Shown piece after piece: positions 17,085-24,703 of a stretch of 64,000 nt of DNA. Under the pieces are notes generated by a model. The model ran no database searches and was not told the origin of the DNA. It saw nothing but the letters and a program-made list of their open reading frames with translations. Position numbers and translations under genes: made by a program. This stretch comes from SIG575 sp964507395 (GTDB lineage Bacteria > Bacillota > Clostridia > Oscillospirales > Acutalibacteraceae), in assembly GCA_964507395.1 (NCBI GenBank), contig CAZDQE010000004.1, positions 9,735 through 73,734 on the forward strand. Direction: 5' to 3'. The first letter of the stretch is position 1. Every line of letters starts with the position of its first letter.

Positions 17085-17123
17085 GTTTTTGTTGCGGTAA
17101 ATAATAATAAACAGTAAATTATA

Positions 17124-17168
17124 AAAAGCGTACCGGAGAAATCTACCATTCTCTGATACGCTTTTTTA
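17124..17168 (+). terminator. Terminator after the AraC-GNAT gene
   Basis: AAAAGCGTA (17124-17132) pairs with TACGCTTTT (17157-17165), and GAGAA with TTCTC inside, then TTT. Confidence 0.75.
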
Positions 17169-17212
17169 ATAATCATCATATTGCATTTCAAACATCATAT
17201 TTGTGCTGTTTT

Positions 17213-17280
17213 CACTCCCCTTAACTGCACAAAACATTTATTTTGTGCAGTTAATCTAATTTCTTTTTAGGGGTGTTTTT
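17213..17280. repeat. Nested inverted repeat / bidirectional terminator
   Basis: A perfect 14-bp inverted repeat (17221-17234 with 17241-17254, loop CATTTA) is framed by CACTCCCCT and AGGGGTG, which also pair, then TTTTT on the plus strand. It separates the convergent AraC-GNAT and 17315-18049 genes. Confidence 0.6.
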
Positions 17281-17314
17281 TACTGACTTTTATAGACATA
17301 CCTATCTCCCTCTC

Positions 17315-18049
17315 TTAAATGAGTGGAAAAATTGAGCCTATATCTTCTACGATGCTGTCTGTCAATTCTATAAGTTCAATATCTTTCTTAAATAAAAACT
17401 TTTTGATTTTATCTCCGTCGGATAAATTTTCAGCACAGCCTGTAAGTAACATTTTGTTTTCTGAAATTTTCCCTGTTGCACCGCCGATGAATCCATAATT
17501 AAAATTTCGTAGTTTAATGTCACCTTTATTGATTATCAGTACATCAAATCCGAATTCAGCTCCTCTGTAGCCGATAGAAATATCATCAGTGATGAAAGTA
17601 TCATCTGACACGGGCGCTATCGAACACTTGGTATACCCTTGTTTGACTGTAACTTCAATTAAATCAGATTTTTTTATAAAATCACGTATTTTCTGCGATA
17701 CGGTCTTCGGATTATAAAAAATGTGTTTTCCTATAACTACACAGTTCAAAAACACGTCATTCGGATAATCTGCCTGTAAATCTTCATCAATGAACTCAGT
17801 ATTATATCCTAATTTTATAAGTTCAGCACTTATGTCTGTCTGTTCCTTTGAAAGTAAAAATCTTTCTGTACTCAACGGACAGAATGTTAAATCGGCATGA
17901 TTCTGAATCCCCTGACGAACATTTGTACTTTTTGTTGTAAAAATCGGCTCAATGCACAGTTTTTCTAATTTTCTGTAGATTTCATCGTTATAATCAGCAC
18001 CGATAATAACTTTATCTACCTGTTTTTTTGGTAAATTCGGATAAATCAT
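17315..18049 (-). CDS. GME-fold (DUF6873-like) protein of unknown function
   Basis: A 244-aa protein, placed in DUF6873 by memory of the family, not by a search. Its blocks, such as VIIGADYND, ADLTFCPLSTERFLL, YPNDVFLNCVVIGKHIFYNP, QGYTKCSIAPVSDDTFITDD, and VLIINKGDIKLRNFNYGFIGG (split), follow the repeated beta-beta-alpha layout of amidinotransferase-like pentein (GME) folds. The Cys in TKCSIAPV is in a position like those catalytic enzymes, but no activity can be claimed. It lies 6 nt downstream of radA and is therefore co-transcribed. Confidence 0.65.
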   Translation of the reverse strand: MIYPNLPKKQVDKVIIGADYNDEIYRKLEKLCIEPIFTTKSTNVRQGIQNHADLTFCPLSTERFLLSKEQTDISAELIKLGYNTEFIDEDLQADYPNDVFLNCVVIGKHIFYNPKTVSQKIRDFIKKSDLIEVTVKQGYTKCSIAPVSDDTFITDDISIGYRGAEFGFDVLIINKGDIKLRNFNYGFIGGATGKISENKMLLTGCAENLSDGDKIKKFLFKKDIELIELTDSIVEDIGSIFPLI

Positions 18050-18055
18050 TATAAA

Positions 18056-19423
18056 TCAACCAATCGCAACGGCAAAAGCCTGTCTGATATATTTTGCACC
18101 GAGGACTTCGATTCCCTCAATCTTGTTTTTGAGATTTCTCAGATTGTATTCGGGAATAATGCACCTTGTGAAACCAAGTCTTGCGGCCTCTCTGATTCTC
18201 TGTTCACAGTTGCTGACTGCTCTCAGTTCACCGCCAAGACCGATTTCGCCAAAAGCAATCAGACCGTCATCAACAGGAACCTCTTTCAGTGACGATACGA
18301 GTGCCATGGCTACCGACAAATCTGTTGCAGGCTCATCAAGTCTGAGACCGCCGACAACATTGATGTAGCTATCCATGTTTCCGAAGAAATAGCCTCCCCT
18401 TTTTTCAAGCACTGCCATAATCATAGCCATTCTGTTATAATCAAAGCCTGTCGCCATTCGTCTCGGATTTCCGAAGCCTGATGGTGTCACAAGTGCCTGA
18501 ACCTCAGCAAGAATAGGTCTTGAGCCCTCCATAACACAAGCAATGCAACAACCTGATGTGTTTTTAGGTCTGCCTGAAATGAGCATCATCGAGGGGTTTT
18601 CAACCTCTTCGAGTCCCCTGTCCATCATCTCGAAAACACCGATTTCATTCGTTGAGCCGTATCTGTTTTTTACAGCTCTCAGAATTCTGTATGACAAGTT
18701 TCTGTCGCCCTCAAAATAGAGAACAGCATCAACAATATGTTCAAGAACTTTAGGTCCTGCGATGTTTCCGTCTTTGTTCACATGACCTACAACGAACATC
18801 GGAATATCGAGTGCTTTAGTTGTACGCATAAGTAAATTTGTACACTCTCTGACCTGTGAAACGCTACCCGGAGAAGACGAAATTTCATTGATATTCATAG
18901 TCTGAATTGAGTCTATAATTACAATTTCAGGCTTTTCCGAACGGATATATTCTGAAATTTTCTCAGCATCGGTTTCGCTCATTATGTAAAGGTTGTCCGT
19001 ATCTACACCGAGCCTGTCTGCGCGGAGCTTAATCTGTCTTGCCGATTCTTCGCCCGAAACATATAAAATGTTGTGTTCTTCTCCCATATGACGGCAAATT
19101 TGCAATAAAATTGTTGATTTACCGATGCCGGGGTCACCACTGAGTAACACAAGCGAACCCTTTACAAGACCACCGCCGAGAACTCTGTCCAGCTCATTCA
19201 TGCCTGTTTTATATCTGACTTCATCAGCAAAAGATATCTCTTTGATGGGTACAGCTTTTGCTGCGCCTGCAACAGAAACTGTCTTTGAGGTTTTACTTGT
19301 TACAGTAGTTCTCACGTCCTCCTGCATTGTGTTCCATTCTCCGCAGCCGGGACATGAACCGTACCATTTGGAGCTTTCATATCCGCAATCGCTGCAAACA
19401 TATATTACTTTAGATTTTGCCAC
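18056..19423 (-). CDS. radA: DNA repair protein RadA (Sms)
   Basis: A 455-aa RecA paralogue that processes recombination intermediates by branch migration. An N-terminal zinc finger CSDCGYESSKWYGSCPGCG (residues 10-28), Walker A GDPGIGKST (about residues 95-103), Walker B IVIIDSIQTM, the RadA-specific KNRYGSTNEIGVFEM, and a C-terminal Lon-protease-like domain (about 270-450, DLSVAMALVSSLKEVPV) are all present in order. The length is normal. Confidence 0.97.
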   Translation of the reverse strand: MAKSKVIYVCSDCGYESSKWYGSCPGCGEWNTMQEDVRTTVTSKTSKTVSVAGAAKAVPIKEISFADEVRYKTGMNELDRVLGGGLVKGSLVLLSGDPGIGKSTILLQICRHMGEEHNILYVSGEESARQIKLRADRLGVDTDNLYIMSETDAEKISEYIRSEKPEIVIIDSIQTMNINEISSSPGSVSQVRECTNLLMRTTKALDIPMFVVGHVNKDGNIAGPKVLEHIVDAVLYFEGDRNLSYRILRAVKNRYGSTNEIGVFEMMDRGLEEVENPSMMLISGRPKNTSGCCIACVMEGSRPILAEVQALVTPSGFGNPRRMATGFDYNRMAMIMAVLEKRGGYFFGNMDSYINVVGGLRLDEPATDLSVAMALVSSLKEVPVDDGLIAFGEIGLGGELRAVSNCEQRIREAARLGFTRCIIPEYNLRNLKNKIEGIEVLGAKYIRQAFAVAIG

Positions 19424-19440
19424 TTATCGGCACCTCCGAA

Positions 19441-20160
19441 TCAGATTGAAGAATAATAGTCAAGAATTCCGCTGAAAATACAGAATGCAACCTGCTTCTG
19501 GTATTCAGAATTTTTAAGATTTTCAAGCTCTTCCGAATTAGAAACAAAACCGCACTCGCAAAGAACAGCAGTTGTTTTTGCATGATAAATCAGAAAAACA
19601 TCTGTTGTACACTTCTTTATTTCACGTTCATTTTCCTTTTGCAAACGTGACGAAAATGATTCCTGAAGACATCTTGCAAGGTCCACGCTTGATGAAACGT
19701 TTGGTGAATAAAAGAGCTGAGCACCTTTATATTGCGGGTCAGAATACGTATTCTGATGAATACTGACGAAAATATATTCTGGATTGTTTTCCATAATTTC
19801 AAACCTGTTATGTATGTCACTCGCCTTTTTAGCTCTTATCGTAGTTGCCGAGTCATCGTGAATCGAAATATCTGAATCACGTATCATTATTGTTTCTGCC
19901 CCGGACATTTTCAGCATCTCATTAAGAATCTGAGCAATTTTCAGATTCAGGTCTTTTTCAAGCGTTCCGTCCCCTGCTACTGCACCGCCGTCAACACCGC
20001 CATGTCCTGCATCTATGATAACTTTGATTTTTTCTGTGTTATCAGGCGCTGATGATGTTTGTATGTACTTTGAACTCTCAGAAATCTGCAATACACCAAG
20101 TACGAAAAAAAGTGCAAGAACAATTGAAACTGAATACATAATTTTCTTTTTACTTATCAT
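19441..20160 (-). CDS. N-acetylmuramoyl-L-alanine amidase, CwlD-like
   Basis: A 239-aa Amidase_3 protein with one N-terminal membrane segment (about residues 5-27) and an extracytoplasmic catalytic domain. Zinc ligands are in IDAGHGGVDGGA (His, about 53), a Glu after the second strand (TLEKDLNLKIA), and His in FVSIHQNTY. The catalytic Glu is in VLCECGFVSN. The length and single-domain layout match CwlD, which makes muramic-delta-lactam in spore cortex; a vegetative amidase is possible. The ATG at 20160 has GAGGTG 7 nt upstream and is preferred to a GTG three codons earlier. Confidence 0.88.
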   Translation of the reverse strand: MISKKKIMYSVSIVLALFFVLGVLQISESSKYIQTSSAPDNTEKIKVIIDAGHGGVDGGAVAGDGTLEKDLNLKIAQILNEMLKMSGAETIMIRDSDISIHDDSATTIRAKKASDIHNRFEIMENNPEYIFVSIHQNTYSDPQYKGAQLFYSPNVSSSVDLARCLQESFSSRLQKENEREIKKCTTDVFLIYHAKTTAVLCECGFVSNSEELENLKNSEYQKQVAFCIFSGILDYYSSI

Positions 20161-20208
20161 GGCACACACCTCATAAAATTTTATGCGGTGTTATGAAAAA
20201 TATGTAAT

Positions 20209-20631
20209 TTATCCGTTTTCAGCCTTTCTCCTTGCAAGGTAATCCTGCAGAATTGTAACAGCGGCTACTGCATCAATAACCTGTCTTGTTTTTCTGCCGT
20301 GAAAATCTACCTCGTTCAGTGCTCTGTACGCAGAAACTGTTGTGAGCCTTTCATCCCACATGTCTACTCCAAGCCCCGTAGCTTCCCGTAATTCCGCAGC
20401 AAGCTCTGTGCATTTTTCACACCTTTCGCCACAGGTTCCGTCCATGTTTTTCGGAAGTCCGACTACCAACATTTCAGGTTTTCTTTCCTCAATTATTTCA
20501 ACTAATTTTTTAATAAGATTAGGTCTGTACCGCTCAGTAATTACCGTTACGGGACTTGCTAAAATTTCCTTTTTATCACAGATGGCGACACCTGTTCTGG
20601 TATCGCCATAGTCAATTGACATTATAATCAT
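20209..20631 (-). CDS. ruvX: Putative pre-16S rRNA nuclease / Holliday junction resolvase RuvX (YqgF)
   Basis: A 140-aa RNase H-fold protein that trims pre-16S rRNA ends. Catalytic acidic residues are in MSIDYGDTRTGVA (Asp near the N-terminus), WDERLTTVSA and RQVIDAVAAVTILQDYL, and VVGLPKNMDGT is conserved. The ATG at 20631 is preceded by GGGGTGA, 4 nt upstream; this SD lies around the last codons of the PBP gene, whose stop is only 4 nt away. Confidence 0.94.
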   Translation of the reverse strand: MIIMSIDYGDTRTGVAICDKKEILASPVTVITERYRPNLIKKLVEIIEERKPEMLVVGLPKNMDGTCGERCEKCTELAAELREATGLGVDMWDERLTTVSAYRALNEVDFHGRKTRQVIDAVAAVTILQDYLARRKAENG

Positions 20632-20635
20632 ATAA

Positions 20636-22948
20636 TCACCCCAGAATATCCGAAGGTTGTGTAACAAGATCAACAGAGCTTTCAGTGGGAGAGTCAATAA
20701 CTACTGACTCATCTGTTCCGCCGATGACAGGAAGTGTTGTTGTTTCAACTGTTTCACCTTCTGCCGTTTCGCCCTCGCCGGATGAACTGCTGCTTGTACC
20801 TGACCAGCCGCCGTTTCCGCCGATGACACCGTTTTTGCCGGAGTGGTCACCCGTGCAAACTGTTGTATAACTGCTTGTGAAGTACCCTTTAGCTGTTGAG
20901 TAGCACGAGCTTCCTGCGAGTTGACCTGAGTATGTGCAATATTTAACTTCTTCAGCATTACTGTCCGGATACTCAAAGTCTTTTACCTCAAGGTCTTCAT
21001 GTATCTCATTATATACATATTTGAAAATCTGAGCCGCAGGGTTGCTTGCAGATGAACTGATTGCCCTGTTTATGTCATATCCGTACCAGACTGCAGAAAC
21101 ATAGTAAGGAGTACCTGCTGCAAACCAACGGTCATAGTTGTTAGTTGTGGTACCTGTTTTCGCAAAAGTCTGGAAACCGTCCACGCCGTAACCGCTACCT
21201 GTACCCTCGGTAATAACAGTCTGAAGCATCCTGTTCATGACCTCAGCAGTATCAGCAGAAATCACCTGTTCACCTTCGGGATTTGTGTTATCAAAGTAAA
21301 CGATCGAACCGTCACTGTTGGTAACCTTGAAATATGGATAAGGCTTGTAATACTTACCGCCGCTGCCGTAAATTGCAAATGCCGCCGTCATTTCAAGAGA
21401 AGTCAGACCTTTGTTCATACCGCCTACGCAAAGGGGTGAATAGTCAGCATCGTCCACTCCATCAACCATTGTTGTGAAATGCAGCTTGTCTTTCATAAAC
21501 TCGTAAGCTTTGGAAAGAGAAACGTATTCAAGGATTCTGTAAGGCACTGTATTAAGCGATTTTTTCAAAGCATATTGAGTGGTAACATAAGAGCCTGAAC
21601 CTGTTGAACCGCCATAGTTTGTAGGCCAGAGCTTACCCTCACGCTTCGTACCGGAATAGTCAAGAATACGCGTGCCCCATGTAATCTGATTGGAATCAAT
21701 AGCGTAGGTGTAAACGCTTAAAGGCTTGATTGCCGAACCGGGCTGTCTGGGTGACTGCTCAGCTCTGTTAAGAGAACGGTCTTCCGTTTTCTTGTCAGCA
21801 CCGCCGATAATTGCAACTACCCTGCCCTTATAATCCATAATAGTCATGGCACTTTGCACTTTTTCTCCGCCTGTGTTGTAAATAGACGGGAAACCTTCTC
21901 TGTTTTCATAAATAGTTTCAAGAGTGTCCTGAATTTCAGTGTTTTCGGCAGAATAGATTCTCAGACCGCCGTAATAAACCTTTTTCCATGCCTGTATATA
22001 TGACAAATCATAATCTGTCTGGAAATCCTCAATAAGCTGATTGATAATATAGTCAACATAATAGCTCTGAATTTCATCAGTTTCTTCTTGCTCGTTTGTA
22101 TCCTCGATCTGACTTACAAAATTAGGGTCATCAGAAAGCACAAGCTCATAATTAACAGCTTCATTATATTCATCTTCCGTAATATACCCTTCGGAAAGCA
22201 TCAGACCAAGACAATGCTCTCGCCTTTCGGCATTGTTCTCAGGATTAATAAGCGGGTCGTAGGTTGTCGGTTCTTTTGTTATACATGCAAGTGTCGCACA
22301 CTCCGCCAGATTGAGATCCTCAACCTCTTTGCCGAAATATACCTCGGCTGCCGTCTTTATTCCGTAGCATCCCTGACTGAGATATAGAGTATTAAGATAT
22401 GTCTCAAGGATTTCATCTTTTTCATAATTCTTTTCAAGATTCAGTGCCGTGAGAATTTCTTTGAACTTACGTACATATGTTACGTCTTTTTCATCTGTTA
22501 AATTCTTAATCAACTGCTGCGTAATGGTCGAGCCGCCCTGACCTGAGTTACTGGGTTTAATCATAACACCGATAGTTCTTATCCAGTCAACACCGTTATG
22601 CTTTTCAAAACGCTTGTCCTCCAGCGCAATAATCGCATTCTTCATGTTTTCGGGAATATCCTCAAAATTTACCCATATTCTGTTTGTTTCACCATGAAGT
22701 CTTGTGTACTCAGTGTAGTCGGAGCTCTCAGTTTCTTTCCTGTAAATAATTGACGTCTGTACCTGGTCAGCCTTATATTTATCAAGGTCAAAAGGTTCTC
22801 CGTTGACGTAAGACACTGACTTAATGAGAACATAGCCGCCTACAACCAGAACACACAGAAGAAACACAAGCAAAAAGCTTTTTAATATAATTCCTCCCGT
22901 TGAAGCAGAAGACGGTGATTTTTTACGTTTTTTTCCTGCTGATGCCAT
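20636..22948 (-). CDS. Class A penicillin-binding protein (GT51 glycosyltransferase / transpeptidase)
   Basis: A 770-aa bifunctional peptidoglycan synthase. After a basic cytoplasmic tail and one membrane helix (about residues 20-43), the GT51 domain has the catalytic Glu in ALEDKRFEKHNG (about 109) and the GQGGSTITQQLIKNL motif. The transpeptidase has SAIK (Ser about 404) in RQPGSAIKPLSVY, an SLN motif, and KTGTTTN (about 594). The C-terminal tail is Gly/Ser/Thr/Glu-rich and disordered, common in Clostridia. The ATG at 22948 follows AGGAGGAG. It heads the PBP-ruvX-amidase-radA operon. Confidence 0.95.
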   Translation of the reverse strand: MASAGKKRKKSPSSASTGGIILKSFLLVFLLCVLVVGGYVLIKSVSYVNGEPFDLDKYKADQVQTSIIYRKETESSDYTEYTRLHGETNRIWVNFEDIPENMKNAIIALEDKRFEKHNGVDWIRTIGVMIKPSNSGQGGSTITQQLIKNLTDEKDVTYVRKFKEILTALNLEKNYEKDEILETYLNTLYLSQGCYGIKTAAEVYFGKEVEDLNLAECATLACITKEPTTYDPLINPENNAERREHCLGLMLSEGYITEDEYNEAVNYELVLSDDPNFVSQIEDTNEQEETDEIQSYYVDYIINQLIEDFQTDYDLSYIQAWKKVYYGGLRIYSAENTEIQDTLETIYENREGFPSIYNTGGEKVQSAMTIMDYKGRVVAIIGGADKKTEDRSLNRAEQSPRQPGSAIKPLSVYTYAIDSNQITWGTRILDYSGTKREGKLWPTNYGGSTGSGSYVTTQYALKKSLNTVPYRILEYVSLSKAYEFMKDKLHFTTMVDGVDDADYSPLCVGGMNKGLTSLEMTAAFAIYGSGGKYYKPYPYFKVTNSDGSIVYFDNTNPEGEQVISADTAEVMNRMLQTVITEGTGSGYGVDGFQTFAKTGTTTNNYDRWFAAGTPYYVSAVWYGYDINRAISSSASNPAAQIFKYVYNEIHEDLEVKDFEYPDSNAEEVKYCTYSGQLAGSSCYSTAKGYFTSSYTTVCTGDHSGKNGVIGGNGGWSGTSSSSSGEGETAEGETVETTTLPVIGGTDESVVIDSPTESSVDLVTQPSDILG

Positions 22949-23143
22949 TATATAATCTCCTCCTGACATAAGAAAAGATAATTAGTTAAAATTACAGATA
23001 TATGTATTATATCACATAATTGTCAATTTGTTTAGTGTTTTTTAAAAAAATAACAAAATTGTAACATATTTACATTTTTTTGAATAAAACTACCCCTTAA
23101 GTCAAGGATAAATAAAGAAATAAAATAAAAGAAAGGCAAAAAT

Positions 23144-23473
23144 ATGAAATACAAGTTTGTTGCAATTTTTATGTTTACAGCAGTTTTTTCAATAACCTAT
23201 CTCTCAATTGACCTTGTAAACAACAACATTTTTGAGTCTCTTGAAGAAAATACATCTGTTTCAGAGAACAATATCGAAAACGAATACAGATATCGTGTCT
23301 CAGTCTTCAACGGAAAACTCGCTGTATTTGACAGAGATTCAAAACTACCCTATAAAGTTTACGACACTTATATCAGCTCGCTGCCTGAAGAAGACAGAAA
23401 AATTATTGAGGAAGGAATCTTTACAAACTCATCATCAGAGCTCATGAAAATAATTGAAGACTATACAAGCTGA
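23144..23473 (+). CDS. Small membrane-anchored protein with BofC-like C-terminal domain
   Basis: A 109-aa protein with one N-terminal signal anchor (residues 3-25). Its C-terminal part, YRVSVFNGKLAVFDRDS, then YISSLPEEDRKIIEEGI and MKIIEDYTS, follows the pattern of the BofC C-terminal domain and of small Clostridia proteins with this ending. In Bacillus, BofC acts in the forespore intermembrane space to control pro-sigma-K processing; here only the short domain is present, so the role is inferred loosely. It is divergent from the PBP gene, with a strong SD (GAAAGG), and about 60 nt before an aldo/keto reductase with its own promoter. Confidence 0.65.
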   Translation: MKYKFVAIFMFTAVFSITYLSIDLVNNNIFESLEENTSVSENNIENEYRYRVSVFNGKLAVFDRDSKLPYKVYDTYISSLPEEDRKIIEEGIFTNSSSELMKIIEDYTS

Positions 23474-23481
23474 TAAATTTA

Positions 23482-23509
23482 TTGACAAACCTCTGAAAAA
23501 ATATATAAT
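23482..23509 (+). promoter_or_regulatory. Promoter of the aldo/keto reductase gene
   Basis: A consensus -35 TTGACA (23482-23487), 16-bp spacer and -10 TATAAT (23504-23509), 34 bp before the start. Confidence 0.75.
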
Positions 23510-23542
23510 TAAGATGTATATTTATTTTATGAGGTGAACTCC

Positions 23543-24688
23543 ATGGTTACAAGAAAATTATATAAAAAGACCAATAGCGAAATTTCCCTTTTAGGCTTCG
23601 GCTGCATGAGATTTCCGGTGCTTGATTCAGATGACAGCAAAATTGATTATGATGCATCTCTTGAAATGATTGATTATGCTTATAAAAACGGAGTAAATTA
23701 TTTTGATACTGCTTACGGTTACCACGGCGGTGAAAGCGAAAAGTTTGTGGGTGTCGCCCTCAAGAGATATCCACGGAATTCCTTTTATCTTGCATCAAAA
23801 ATGCCACCTTGGTTTGTGAAGGAAAAAGCAGATCTTGAAAGAATTTTCAACGAGCAGCTTGAAAGATGTCAGGTTGAATATTTTGATTTTTATCTTGAGC
23901 ACAGCCTTAATGACGAAAATTACGACAAACTCGAAAGCTTTGATACGTATGATTTTCTTACGGAAAAGAAAAAAGAAGGAAAAATCAGAAACCTCGGCTT
24001 CTCCTTCCACGGCTCATTAGAATGTCTTGAAAGAATCACATCTGACCACGAATGGGATTTTGTGCAGCTTCAGTATAACTATCTCGATGCCGTAAATGCC
24101 GATACCCTTAAGGAATATGAAATTATAAAAAAATACGATCTTCCCCTTATTGTTATGGAGCCTGTAAGGGGCGGTGCTCTTGCTAATCTCTGCGATGAGG
24201 CTAACGCTCTTCTTAAGGAAGCAAGACCTGATAAAAGCATTGCATCGTGGGCAATCAGATATGCAGCAAGCAACGACAGTATTCTTACTGTTCTCAGCGG
24301 TATGTCTGACGAAAATCAAGTCAGAGATAATATCGAAACGATGACGGATTTTGAAAAAATCTCAGACGATGAGCAGAAAGCACTTGATAAGGCTGTGGGA
24401 ATTTTCAAAGAATATTTTACTGTTCCCTGCACTAAATGCAGATATTGTACAAAAGATTGCCCTCAGAGCATTGATATTCCCGAATTGCTTGCTCTCTGGG
24501 GCAGATACAGACTTGAAAAACGCGACTCAGACTACATTGAAAGATATCACAGAGTACCCGAAGAAGCGCGAAGTGCAAACTGCATTGGTTGCCACCTTTG
24601 TGAAAGCTTTTGTCCGCAGGGAATTAAGATTGTTGATATCATGGATAATTTGAAAGCACTGAACACAAAACTCGGTGTAAAAGATTAA
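23543..24688 (+). CDS. Aldo/keto reductase with C-terminal 4Fe-4S ferredoxin-like domain
   Basis: A 381-aa protein. Residues about 1-270 form an AKR TIM barrel with the catalytic tetrad seen in NYFDTAYGYHGG (Asp, Tyr), YLASKMPPW (Lys) and YLEHSLND (His). Residues about 290-375 carry cysteine motifs CTKCRYCTKDCPQ and CIGCHLCESFCPQ, sufficient for one or two iron-sulfur clusters, as in the Fe-S-associated AKR subgroup of anaerobes. The physiological substrate is unknown. The ATG at 23543 has GAGGTG upstream at 6 nt; a GTG three codons earlier would overlap that SD. A GH78-like gene follows 15 nt later. Confidence 0.92.
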   Translation: MVTRKLYKKTNSEISLLGFGCMRFPVLDSDDSKIDYDASLEMIDYAYKNGVNYFDTAYGYHGGESEKFVGVALKRYPRNSFYLASKMPPWFVKEKADLERIFNEQLERCQVEYFDFYLEHSLNDENYDKLESFDTYDFLTEKKKEGKIRNLGFSFHGSLECLERITSDHEWDFVQLQYNYLDAVNADTLKEYEIIKKYDLPLIVMEPVRGGALANLCDEANALLKEARPDKSIASWAIRYAASNDSILTVLSGMSDENQVRDNIETMTDFEKISDDEQKALDKAVGIFKEYFTVPCTKCRYCTKDCPQSIDIPELLALWGRYRLEKRDSDYIERYHRVPEEARSANCIGCHLCESFCPQGIKIVDIMDNLKALNTKLGVKD

Positions 24689-24703
24689 TTTGAGGTTTTA
24701 ACT

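Noticed and set aside
22981..23040. Sigma-A promoter for the PBP operon
   Set aside because: TTGACA and TATAAT both occur on the minus strand, but only 9 bp apart, so they do not form a promoter pair with standard spacing; the true boxes were not fixed.
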